From: Candidatus Nomurabacteria bacterium
GTDB lineage: Bacteria > Patescibacteriota > Minisyncoccia > Phycocordibacterales > CAIZLB01
Reading direction: 5' to 3'
NCBI GenBank assembly: GCA_943356525.1
Contig: CALRFG010000003.1
Location: forward strand, 1-35,885
Length of the DNA: 35,885 nucleotides
Position 1 is the stretch's first letter, and each line of letters opens with the position of its first letter. The notes under the pieces were generated by a model. The model worked only from the letters and a program-made list of their open reading frames with translations, was not told where the DNA came from and searched no databases. This document shows positions 6,480-13,299 of the stretch, one piece after another. Made by a program: the position numbers and the translations under genes.

Positions 6480-7329
6480 CAACTATTCCACAAGGTAATA
6501 ATTTTCCTGTAGAATCTTGTATAGTTAATTCTTTACTTTCAACCTTTCCTTTTGTGAAAATAGCTTCTAAGTTTTGTTTATAGGCAATATGTGAATATCC
6601 ACTAGCGTATCCGTTTACTATAAAAAATAATGCATCAGGTGCCAAAAGTTTTGCAGTCTCTTGTACAAAATCTATAAACTGTTCTTCAAGTTTCCACACC
6701 TGCCCTGCTGATCCACGACCAAATGCGGGTGGGTCCATGATAATACCTTGGTATGTGTTTCCTCGTCTAAGTTCTTTTTTTACAAATGCAAAAGCATCAT
6801 CCAATATCCATCTTATAGGTTTATCTTTAAGTCCAGATAATTCTGCATTTTTCATGCCAACACCGATAGATGGTTTTGATGCATCGACATGAGTCACTTC
6901 AGCACCAGAATTAGCTGCAACTAGAGATGCGCAACCAGTGTAGCCAAAAAGATTTAGGACTTTTATGTTTTTATTTTTATCTATTTTTTTTGATTGCGAA
7001 ATAGTTTCATTAACAAATTTCCAATTGTCATATTGTTCTGGGAAAATACCAGTGTGTTTGAATGGATTTAATTTTACTCCACATCTCAAACCTTTGAAGA
7101 AAATTATAGAAAAATCATCTGGTAAATCTTTATTCGTTTTCCAAATTCCTCTTTCTTCTCTTTTTCCACCTTTGTCTTCAACAAAAATAGCATCGGGTTT
7201 TTCCCATTCTTTGGTTAGTTTCTTAGGCCATAAAGCTTGAGGGTCAGGACGGTCCATGATGAAACCGTTGTATGATTCAAGTTTACGTTTATCTCCAGTG
7301 TCTATAAGGGAGTATTGTAGGTCTTTCAT
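6460..7329 (-). CDS. Class I SAM-dependent methyltransferase, RlmI/RlmK-like core
   Basis: Probable RNA methyltransferase of the SAM_MT family that includes RlmI (23S rRNA m5C1962) and RlmK. Residues about 125-150 hold the SAM-binding motif I (KVLNLFGYTGCAS), followed by the acidic motif II (VTHVDASKPSIG) and motif IV MDPPAFGRG (about 198-206), where the Asp-Pro-Pro is catalytic-site sequence. At 289 residues it lacks the N-terminal PUA domain of RlmI. There is no clear TRAM or zinc module. The target base cannot be named from sequence. The 3' end overlaps miaA by 20 bases in convergent orientation. A TG-C-TACCAT box six bases before the ATG predicts a leaderless mRNA. Confidence 0.85.
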   Translation of the reverse strand: MKDLQYSLIDTGDKRKLESYNGFIMDRPDPQALWPKKLTKEWEKPDAIFVEDKGGKREERGIWKTNKDLPDDFSIIFFKGLRCGVKLNPFKHTGIFPEQYDNWKFVNETISQSKKIDKNKNIKVLNLFGYTGCASLVAANSGAEVTHVDASKPSIGVGMKNAELSGLKDKPIRWILDDAFAFVKKELRRGNTYQGIIMDPPAFGRGSAGQVWKLEEQFIDFVQETAKLLAPDALFFIVNGYASGYSHIAYKQNLEAIFTKGKVESKELTIQDSTGKLLPCGIVARWKSE

Positions 7330-7335
7330 GGGATT

Positions 7336-7344
7336 ATGGTAGCA
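7336..7344 (-). promoter_or_regulatory. Extended -10 of the methyltransferase gene
   Basis: Minus-strand TG-C-TACCAT (7344-7336); the hexamer is six bases before the ATG. A T-run (TTTTTT) lies at the -35 distance. It abuts the tRNA-Arg terminator. Confidence 0.5.
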
Positions 7345-7357
7345 TATTCGCTCATAT

Positions 7358-7387
7358 AAAAAAACGCATCTTAGGATGAATTTTTTT
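7358..7387 (-). terminator. Terminator of tRNA-Arg
   Basis: Stem with CATC/GATG core and loop CTAA, flanked by A7/T7 tracts, about 20 bases past the tRNA 3' end on the minus strand. Confidence 0.75.
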
Positions 7388-7406
7388 GTACATGTCGCTC
7401 ATTCTG

Positions 7407-7478
7407 TGCCGCTAGCGGGAATCGAACCTACATCTACCCCTTAGGACGGGACTGTTCTATCCATTGAACTATAGCGGC
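7407..7478 (-). tRNA. tRNA-Arg (anticodon CCU)
   Basis: Acceptor stem GCCGCTA / TAGCGGC, D-arm GTTC-AATGGATA-GAAC, anticodon stem GTCCC / GGGGT with loop GTCCTAA (anticodon CCU, reading AGG), T-loop TTCGATT, discriminator A7407, no encoded CCA. Two features are weak: two G-U type pairs in the anticodon stem, and an A-C mismatch in the T-stem (GTAGG / CCCGC). An 8-bp perfect hairpin (7479-7497) directly abuts the 5' end. Confidence 0.92.
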
Positions 7479-7497
7479 AAACTGACAAAGTCAGTTT
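7479..7497 (-). other. Hairpin abutting the 5' end of tRNA-Arg
   Basis: AAACTGAC-AAA-GTCAGTTT, a perfect 8-bp stem with a 3-base loop, lies between the FKBP stop codon and the tRNA 5' end. Only a short T-run follows on the minus strand, so it is a poor terminator. It may be a processing or read-through control element if the tRNA is cotranscribed with the upstream genes. Confidence 0.5.
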
Positions 7498-7503
7498 TAT
7501 AAA

Positions 7504-8034
7504 TTATTGTGCAGTACTACTTCCTTGAGCTTCCATAGCTGATTTTTGCTCAGCCATCATACGATCTGCATCAGCTTTTGAAATAACCTCTACAACCTCT
7601 ACATCAAAAATAAGTGTTGAATTTTTAGGAATTATAACTTTTCCGTCTTGTCCTTTTACGTCCTCAATACCATAACCTTTGTCTGGTGTAATAGTAAGTG
7701 TTTTTTTATCACCTCTTTTAGCCCCTATAAGACCCTCATCCCATCCTTTTATAACTTGACCTACTCCAACCTGGAAAACAAAAGGTTGACCTCTTTTATA
7801 TGAAGAATCAAACTCCGTACCGTTAGCAAGTTTTCCTAAATAGTTTATAACTATAACATCCCCCACCTCAGCAGTCTTTGGCTCAGCCAATACTTGCTCT
7901 GTTGTTGTTGCATTTGTTTCCATATTTTTATTTTTATTATTTTTTGTAACTGAATATGCAATATAACCAAATAATATTACAGCTATTAAAATTATAATAT
8001 AGGTTATTTTTTTATTGCCTTGTGTTGTTTCCAT
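7504..8034 (-). CDS. Membrane-anchored FKBP-type peptidyl-prolyl isomerase
   Basis: Catalyses cis-trans isomerisation of X-Pro bonds in exported proteins. Residues about 9-28 are a transmembrane anchor, followed by an Asn/Thr-rich linker, then one FKBP domain (about 55-152) with the diagnostic runs VINYLGKLANGTEFDSS, GQVIKGWDEGLIG and the closing STLIFDVEVVEV. Active-site aromatics of the family (Y, F, W in those runs) are present. A short polar Gln/Ala/Ser-rich tail ends the protein. It follows the glutaredoxin gene after 16 bases and is probably in the same transcript, suggesting a joint role in folding envelope proteins. No ribosome-binding site is visible (only A/T before the ATG). Confidence 0.93.
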   Translation of the reverse strand: METTQGNKKITYIIILIAVILFGYIAYSVTKNNKNKNMETNATTTEQVLAEPKTAEVGDVIVINYLGKLANGTEFDSSYKRGQPFVFQVGVGQVIKGWDEGLIGAKRGDKKTLTITPDKGYGIEDVKGQDGKVIIPKNSTLIFDVEVVEVISKADADRMMAEQKSAMEAQGSSTAQ

Positions 8035-8050
8035 TTTAATTTTTATTTAT

Positions 8051-8311
8051 TTATTTTATATTTAATAATTCGTCTATTGCTTCTACATCATATCCTACGA
8101 TAATGTGTCCATCTATGTCTGTAACAGGTACACCAAGCTGACCGCTTTTTTGTTTAGCAATCTCTGCCTGGGCCGAATCCTTACCAACGTCAACAGCTTC
8201 ATAAGCAAAACCTTTTTCTGTCAGATAATCTTTTAGCATATGACAAAACTTACAGCTTTCAGTGCTGTAAATAATTATTTTATTTTTTTGTTCTGTTGTA
8301 TTTGTATCCAT
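8051..8311 (-). CDS. Glutaredoxin-family thiol-disulfide oxidoreductase
   Basis: An 86-residue thioredoxin-fold protein. The redox motif C-K-F-C is at residues 20-23 (STESCKFCHML), the cis-proline motif is GVPVTDIDG, and the fold ends with GYDVEAIDELL. This is the bacterial NrdH/glutaredoxin-3-like pattern. It may reduce disulfides or ribonucleotide reductase; the partner cannot be told. An in-frame ATG exists at 8320, but that codon lies inside a TG-A-TATAAT promoter box, so the start is placed at 8311. The FKBP gene follows after 16 bases. Confidence 0.88.
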   Translation of the reverse strand: MDTNTTEQKNKIIIYSTESCKFCHMLKDYLTEKGFAYEAVDVGKDSAQAEIAKQKSGQLGVPVTDIDGHIIVGYDVEAIDELLNIK

Positions 8312-8318
8312 AGAAAAC

Positions 8319-8327
8319 ATTATATCA
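8319..8327 (-). promoter_or_regulatory. Extended -10 of the glutaredoxin-FKBP operon
   Basis: Minus-strand TG-A-TATAAT (8327-8319), lying just before the 3' end of the ftsB-like gene. The predicted start is 8312, one base before the ATG at 8311. Confidence 0.65.
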
Positions 8328-8332
8328 TTTAT

Positions 8333-8653
8333 TTATCTTTTATCTATAATTTTTATAATTTTCTCATCTTCTTTAGAAACGTCAAGTTTTTTTCTGATTT
8401 CATAATCTAAACCTTGATCAGTTTTCAATCTATCTATGTCTTTATTTAGCTGAGCTTCTCTATTTTTTTGACTTTGATAAGATTCAGTTTCCTTATTGTA
8501 TTTATCTTTTAAATTAAAATAGTTTTTAAAAACCCTTATATTACCTCGAATCAGTATAATTATAATAATAAGAGCAATAAATAAAGTCCACTTAGAACTT
8601 AAAATTCTATTGATAGATGCTTGTTGTTTTTTACGGACTTGAAATTCTCTCAT
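8333..8653 (-). CDS. FtsB/DivIC-like septum-formation protein
   Basis: A 106-residue bitopic membrane protein: a basic cytoplasmic N-terminus (about 1-20), one very hydrophobic helix (about 23-37, rich in Ile), then a charged extracytoplasmic coiled coil (about 42-85). This is the layout of FtsB, FtsL and DivIC, which link early and late divisome proteins. Sequence similarity in this family is low, so the choice between FtsB, DivIC and FtsL is not safe. The C-terminal EIRKKLDVSKEDEKII resembles the segment after the coiled coil in DivIC/FtsB proteins. The predicted leader is 5 nt from TG-A-TATAAA (8673-8665). Confidence 0.75.
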   Translation of the reverse strand: MREFQVRKKQQASINRILSSKWTLFIALIIIIILIRGNIRVFKNYFNLKDKYNKETESYQSQKNREAQLNKDIDRLKTDQGLDYEIRKKLDVSKEDEKIIKIIDKR

Positions 8654-8666
8654 TTATTGCTATATT
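8639..8666 (+). promoter_or_regulatory. Promoter of the 36-residue membrane protein
   Basis: TTGAAA (8639-8644), 16-base spacer ending TGC, TATATT (8661-8666). The predicted start is 8673, the A of the ATG. It overlaps the divergent ftsB-like promoter. Confidence 0.65.
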
Positions 8667-8672
8667 TATATC

Positions 8673-8783
8673 ATGTTTCTAAATCCAAAGCATCGTAAAA
8701 AACTTAACTTCTTATGGGCTATTGTTGTAGCCTTGATAATCATAGCTATGCTGGGCTCATCTGTAATTATGTTGTTTGTGTAA
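8673..8783 (+). CDS. Small single-pass membrane protein (36 residues)
   Basis: A short ORF filling the gap between the ftsB-like gene and lepA on the opposite strand. It reads MFLNPKHRKKLNFLW, a strongly basic N-terminus, followed by about 20 hydrophobic residues (AIVVALIIIAMLGSSVIMLF) and stops. The positive-inside rule puts the N-terminus in the cytoplasm. Support for it being real comes from the promoter (TTGAAA, TGC-TATATT) that places transcription initiation exactly on its ATG, the same geometry as many verified-type genes here, and from the amphipathic logic of the sequence. I recall similar tiny basic-plus-one-helix ORFs in Parcubacteria genomes but cannot verify homology. Function unknown. 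Confidence 0.7.
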   Translation: MFLNPKHRKKLNFLWAIVVALIIIAMLGSSVIMLFV

Positions 8784-8785
8784 AA

Positions 8786-10558
8786 TTACCCATTCTTCAT
8801 CATTTTCAAAAAGACTTCGTGCGAGATGGACACCTTTCCTCTTTCCGCCATTTTCTTTTTACCTTTCTTTTGCTTTTCTAAAAGCTTCATCTTACGAGTT
8901 ATATCTCCTCCATACAGATAACCTGTAACATCTTTTCTCATGGCAGATAAAGTACGAGATGCTATGATTCTTCCATTGGCTTTTGCTTGTATCTTGGTCG
9001 TGAACATTTGCTTTGGTAAAACACCTTCTAGTTTTTCAACTGCCTTCGTTGCTTCTTCATCCAATCTTCTTTGTGCCACAACTCTTGTAAATGCTTCGAT
9101 CACCTCTTCAGCAACAAGAATGTCCATGCGTGTCACATCTGCATCTTTCATCTCAAAAAATTCATATGACAAAGAACCATAACCCGAGGTTACACTCTTC
9201 AACTCATCAAAAAAGTTTCTCATCAACTCTCTTAATGGCATCAATATGGTGAGTGACAATCTATCATCACCAAAGTTTTCTGTTTCCATCAAGTCTCCTT
9301 CATGGTCATATAAAAGCTGATAAATATTTCCAGAATATTTTGATGGTGAAATAATCTTTACGCTTATCCAAGGTTCACGAACTTTTGTATAAAATCCATG
9401 TTCAGGAAATAGAGATGGTGAATAGACCATTTTAACATCTCCATTTTTTAAAGTAACTTCATATGTAATACTTGGACTAGCGATAATAAGTGACAGATTG
9501 TATTCTCTCTTCAATCTTTCTGTAATAATTTCTAAATGTAAAAGCCCTAAAAATCCACAACGAAACCCTCTTCCCATGGTTCCCGATGATTCCTCTTCAT
9601 AAGAATATGATGAGTCAGATAAAGATAATTTTCCAAGAGATTGTTTTAACAACTCAAAGTCATCTGCATCTTCTGGGAAAATAGATGCCCAGACCACAGG
9701 TGAAGGCTTCATGTAGCCTGGTAAGGCTGGTAGAGGGCGCCTAAAGCCTGTTATTGTATCTCCGACCGTTGCTATACCAGAGCGTTTTATACCAGTTACG
9801 ATATATCCGATGCAACCAGCAGTTAATACATCTACAGGTCTTTCCTCAGGTGCGAATATACCAACTTCAAGTACGAAAAATTTTTCATCAGCTTGAGCAA
9901 ATATGAGTTCATCCCCTTTTTTAATTTCCCCGTCCATAACTCGTATAAATACAATTACACCTTTATGATTTGAATATTGAAAATCAAAAATCAAACCTCT
10001 AGGATCTTTTGCTTGAGACTCTGACTTTGAAGGAGGAATTATTTCTATAATGGCATCTAGTAATTCTTTCACACCTGCCCCAGTTTTCCCCGAACTTTCC
10101 ATAATAGTACTTTCATCACAACCTAAAAGAATAGATACTTCTTTTTTTATATCAGCAATACGAGCAAGAGGTGAATCTGATTTTGACAATACAGGAATAA
10201 TAACAAGGCCTGCCTCGCGGGCTGCATTTAAAGTAGTCAGAGTTTGAGCTTGTACACCTTGTGTCGCGTCAACCAAAAGTAAACAACCTTCAACAGCTTT
10301 AAGTGCACGAGACACTTCATATGAAAAATCTATGTGACCTGGTGTGTCAATCAAGTTTAAAACATATCCTTTGTATTCCATACGAACAGGACGCATCTTT
10401 ATTGTGATACCTTTTTCTTTTTCAAGTTCCATATCATCGAGAACTTGATTTACCATCTTTCTCTTCTCAACCGTTTGAGTAAGTTCGAGCATACGATCCG
10501 CAAGCGTTGATTTACCATGGTCAATATGAGCTATAATACTGAAGTTTCTTATCTGCAT
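8786..10558 (-). CDS. lepA: Elongation factor 4 (LepA), translational GTPase
   Basis: A ribosome-associated GTPase linked to translation and ribosome assembly. The G1 motif AHIDHGKST is at 10-18, the G2 region EKGITIK at 48-54, G3 DTPGH at 71-75. The EF-G-like domains II, III and V follow, with the LepA-specific C-terminal domain from about 480 (MDILVAEEVIEAF... and the KMKLLEKQKKGKKKM tail). Length 590 is normal. G4, normally NKxD, reads SKSD (S125-D128), which removes the asparagine that contacts guanine. The region is otherwise intact, so it is likely functional. A TATTAT box predicts a 1-base leader. Confidence 0.96.
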   Translation of the reverse strand: MQIRNFSIIAHIDHGKSTLADRMLELTQTVEKRKMVNQVLDDMELEKEKGITIKMRPVRMEYKGYVLNLIDTPGHIDFSYEVSRALKAVEGCLLLVDATQGVQAQTLTTLNAAREAGLVIIPVLSKSDSPLARIADIKKEVSILLGCDESTIMESSGKTGAGVKELLDAIIEIIPPSKSESQAKDPRGLIFDFQYSNHKGVIVFIRVMDGEIKKGDELIFAQADEKFFVLEVGIFAPEERPVDVLTAGCIGYIVTGIKRSGIATVGDTITGFRRPLPALPGYMKPSPVVWASIFPEDADDFELLKQSLGKLSLSDSSYSYEEESSGTMGRGFRCGFLGLLHLEIITERLKREYNLSLIIASPSITYEVTLKNGDVKMVYSPSLFPEHGFYTKVREPWISVKIISPSKYSGNIYQLLYDHEGDLMETENFGDDRLSLTILMPLRELMRNFFDELKSVTSGYGSLSYEFFEMKDADVTRMDILVAEEVIEAFTRVVAQRRLDEEATKAVEKLEGVLPKQMFTTKIQAKANGRIIASRTLSAMRKDVTGYLYGGDITRKMKLLEKQKKGKKKMAERGKVSISHEVFLKMMKNG

Positions 10559-10565
10559 TGTGTTG

Positions 10566-10571
10566 ATAATA
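10566..10571 (-). promoter_or_regulatory. lepA -10 element
   Basis: Minus-strand TATTAT; the predicted start at 10559 is one base before the ATG. No clear -35. Confidence 0.45.
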
Positions 10572-10636
10572 CATTATTTATCAGTTTTTGGGTAGTGTCT
10601 AATATTTTTATTCCAAAAATTTAAATTATTAAAAAT

Positions 10637-10665
10637 TTGACATATTTAAGTGTATCTTGTACTTT
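10637..10665 (+). promoter_or_regulatory. Consensus-type promoter of the orphan gene at 10700
   Basis: TTGACA (10637-10642), 17 bases, TACTTT (10660-10665). The predicted start near 10672 gives a 28-base leader containing AGTAATC...AAACC (10676-10688), a motif shared with the leaders at 25051 and 25409. Confidence 0.75.
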
Positions 10666-10699
10666 ATAGAAAGAAAGTAATCTAAACCTCAACAAAATA

Positions 10700-11203
10700 A
10701 TGGAATCAAAGCAAAGACCGAAAGTTGCAAAAAAAATCGCAGGAAAAAGAAGATGGTATTTTAGGCCCAGTAGAGTGAAACTCTCCACTGTTCTAAGAAA
10801 TATTACATTCTTTGAAAATTGGACATATTCAAGAAGAGATAGGAATAAAATAATCTCAATCACAAAAAAAAATGTAAAAGATTTAATTTTAGTCACCTTG
10901 GTTGAACTAAAAGAAAATAATTACAAATATAAAAGATTAAGTATTCTTGATGGGTGGATAATCTACAAATGGTTAAGACTCAAAAGATTAAACTTTAGTA
11001 ATTTTGATAAAGAAAAAATTTATATATTCAGCAATCCTTTGTTGCGTCCAAACAATAACACTGCAGTACAAGATTATTATTTTTTTTGTCTAGAGCAGGA
11101 TAGGGAATTTCCGCAAATATGGAAGTGGAAAATAATATCAAGAACATACATAAACGGTGGACAAGGAAATTATAAAGTTCTTTGCCTACCAGTAGGTATT
11201 TGA
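10700..11203 (+). CDS. Orphan basic protein, 167 residues
   Basis: I do not recognise this protein. It is rich in Lys and Arg, has no signal peptide or membrane segment, and starts with a highly basic stretch (residues 1-35, including KRRWYFRPSRVK). It has many aromatics (WIIYKWLRLKR, YYFFCLEQDRE, QIWKWK), compatible with a small nucleic-acid-binding or beta-rich fold, but nothing specific can be claimed. It is chosen over the overlapping minus-strand ORF at 10621-10896 because it has a consensus-type promoter upstream and a terminator right after the stop. The leader has no Shine-Dalgarno sequence. It is a monocistronic cassette like those at 25075 and 25431. Confidence 0.7.
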   Translation: MESKQRPKVAKKIAGKRRWYFRPSRVKLSTVLRNITFFENWTYSRRDRNKIISITKKNVKDLILVTLVELKENNYKYKRLSILDGWIIYKWLRLKRLNFSNFDKEKIYIFSNPLLRPNNNTAVQDYYFFCLEQDREFPQIWKWKIISRTYINGGQGNYKVLCLPVGI

Positions 11204-11217
11204 CAAAAAATCAACAG

Positions 11218-11248
11218 GCAGTCCCCTCATCGGGACCGCTTTTTTTTT
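11218..11248 (+). terminator. Terminator of the orphan gene at 10700
   Basis: GC-A-GTCCC / GGGAC-C-GC stem (one mismatch) with loop CTCATC, followed by nine T. Confidence 0.85.
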
Positions 11249-11288
11249 GCTTGTTTATTATTTCTTAGATAATAGCTTTTATGAAGGC

Positions 11289-11960
11289 TTACTCTATAGC
11301 CCCGTCTTTCATCACTATAACTCTGTCTGCATTTTTGGCATATTCTGCCTCATGGGTAACCATCACTATTGTTTGCCCTTTTGCATTTATTTCCTTAAAG
11401 ATTTTTAAAACCAAAAGCGATGACTCTGAGTCTAGGTTTGCTGTTGGTTCGTCAGCAAAAATAATAGCAGGACTATGTGCTAAAGCACGGGCAATCGAAA
11501 CTCTTTGTTGCTGGCCACCTGATAATTTAGCTGGGATACTTTCATATTTATCCTGAAGACCTACTTGGTCAAGAACCTCTATAGCTCTTTTGTAAGCCTG
11601 CTGTTTTGTATATCCCTGCATTAAAAGTGGTAAAGAAACATTTTCAAGAGAGGTTAAGTCAGGTAGAAGTGCATAGTCTTGAAAAACATAACCGAGATTA
11701 TTTAAACGAAAATTTGTTCTTTCATCTTCTGTCATCTTTTCTATATTTTTATTATCAAACATAATCTCACCGGATGTTGGAGTATCTAATAAGCTTATTT
11801 GATACAAAAGCGTTGACTTTCCAGCACCAGATCTACCTATAATAGCAACAAATTCACCTCTTTTTATCTGTAAATTAACACCTTTCAAAACCGTAGTTTG
11901 CTTATCTCCGTCTGAAAAAGTTTTTGTAAGATTATTTGTTTTTATTATTAAGTCTTGCAT
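11289..11960 (-). CDS. ABC transporter ATP-binding protein (MacB/LolD type)
   Basis: The nucleotide-binding subunit that powers the permease encoded just upstream. Walker A GRSGAGKST (42-50), Q-loop Q94, signature LSGGQ (146-150), Walker B IIFADE (166-171) and H-loop H203 are all present, so it should hydrolyse ATP. Length 223 is typical of stand-alone LolD/MacB-type ATPases. It is the last gene of an adaptor-permease-ATPase operon (40-base gap after the permease). In Gram-positive bacteria such trios (YknXYZ-like) export peptides or toxins or respond to envelope stress; the substrate here is unknown. Confidence 0.95.
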   Translation of the reverse strand: MQDLIIKTNNLTKTFSDGDKQTTVLKGVNLQIKRGEFVAIIGRSGAGKSTLLYQISLLDTPTSGEIMFDNKNIEKMTEDERTNFRLNNLGYVFQDYALLPDLTSLENVSLPLLMQGYTKQQAYKRAIEVLDQVGLQDKYESIPAKLSGGQQQRVSIARALAHSPAIIFADEPTANLDSESSLLVLKIFKEINAKGQTIVMVTHEAEYAKNADRVIVMKDGAIE

Positions 11961-12000
11961 TATTTTATTTTTAAAAATTATTATAGTTTAATTACTATTC

Positions 12001-13299
12001 TTAACGACCAAGTATAGAATCCAATGTATTTTTACTAACTATCATTCTCGCCGGAATATATCCAGCTATTATAGTTGCTGTAAACAACCCTAACAGTCTC
12101 CACATTGTACCTTCAATAGGAGCATATAATATACCGTCAGAAAAAGGAAAATTTATAGGATTTGCATCTATAAAAGGAACAAGAAAACCGTATAATACAA
12201 GCATACCCAGAGCAGATCCAGCTATTGCATAAAAAGCAGACTGTATTACATATGAATACTCTATAGACTTTGATGAAATACCTATACCTTTTAATATGCC
12301 TATAAATTTACGGCGAGTAAGAGTGTTTACAAAAATAACGATAAATACAGTTATCGAAGCAACAATCAAACCGATACTACCGATAAGATTCCCTAAAAGC
12401 GAAAAAATATTTTTTAAATCTAGTAAAAACTTAGGTAAGGCTTCAGTCGAGGTTTGTATCTTTGCATCAAAATCATATCCATTTGCAAAAAGTACTTCTT
12501 TAACCCTTAATGCATCTTGTTCAGTCGAACCTGAAGAAAGCTTTACTGCTATTTCTGATACATTTGTATCGCTACGTCCAACAAGTTTTTGTAGTTCTGA
12601 TTGTATCATTATAACACGAGCATCTATATCATTTATTTTTGATTTCATAAAACCACGAATATAAACTTCTTTACTATTTCCATTTACTGTTACACGAACC
12701 CTATCACCAACTTTTACTTCCCTAAGTTGTGTAAAACCAGGAGAATCAACTGGAGTTAATTCATTTACAATAAATGCACCTATAAGGACACCGTCTTTAT
12801 CATTATCATTAAGATAAGCTCCGTCGCCAATAACATATTTAGAAAGTCCTGTAGCACGATCTTCTTTTGATGGTATTATACCGGATATAGTTGTTCTTGA
12901 TCTATTTGGTGTCTCTTCTTCTTTTAGAAGTCTCCTATAGTCCGCCTCAACAGTTCCGCTCACCAAAACTCTCGGAATAACATCAGTTACATTAGATAAG
13001 TTTTTTAAAACATTTACTATCTCAGCACTATTTTCTATGATAGATTTCTGAGCAAGATTTGTTATGATTACACTACCAGTGTATCTTTCCTCACTAGCTT
13101 GTATAGAACTTTGTATAAGACCAACGAGTATACCATTTACAACAACAAGGTTTAAAAAAGTTAACATCATAACCACAACTATAAGGCCTGTAGTCCAGAT
13201 ACTCGCGTGTTTTAACTGTCTATATGCCAAAAAAAATCCTATTTTTACATTGTGGATTTTTTTACTTTTTATAACTTTATTAATCTTATTTCTTTCCAT
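12001..13299 (-). CDS. MacB/FtsX-type ABC transporter permease
   Basis: A 432-residue permease of the type VII ABC (mechanotransmission) class. One N-terminal transmembrane helix (about 37-60) is followed by a large extracytoplasmic domain (about 60-300, with ETPNRSRTTISGI and VGDRVRVTVNGNSKEVYIRGF) and three C-terminal helices (about 305-330, 350-375, 400-420), the FtsX-domain layout. The start overlaps the end of the adaptor gene by 14 bases, consistent with translational coupling. Unlike MacB the ATPase is a separate polypeptide. Confidence 0.9.
   Translation of the reverse strand: MERNKINKVIKSKKIHNVKIGFFLAYRQLKHASIWTTGLIVVVMMLTFLNLVVVNGILVGLIQSSIQASEERYTGSVIITNLAQKSIIENSAEIVNVLKNLSNVTDVIPRVLVSGTVEADYRRLLKEEETPNRSRTTISGIIPSKEDRATGLSKYVIGDGAYLNDNDKDGVLIGAFIVNELTPVDSPGFTQLREVKVGDRVRVTVNGNSKEVYIRGFMKSKINDIDARVIMIQSELQKLVGRSDTNVSEIAVKLSSGSTEQDALRVKEVLFANGYDFDAKIQTSTEALPKFLLDLKNIFSLLGNLIGSIGLIVASITVFIVIFVNTLTRRKFIGILKGIGISSKSIEYSYVIQSAFYAIAGSALGMLVLYGFLVPFIDANPINFPFSDGILYAPIEGTMWRLLGLFTATIIAGYIPARMIVSKNTLDSILGR

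Noticed and set aside
10621-10896. Minus-strand ORF of 91 residues with hydrophobic translation
   Set aside because: It is antisense to the orphan gene at 10700, which has a consensus promoter and a terminator in its own direction; the minus ORF has neither.
12296-12664. Plus-strand ORFs inside the permease, gyrB, pheT and RNase J genes
   Set aside because: They are antisense or out-of-frame shadows of genes with clear family motifs and have no promoter signals of their own.
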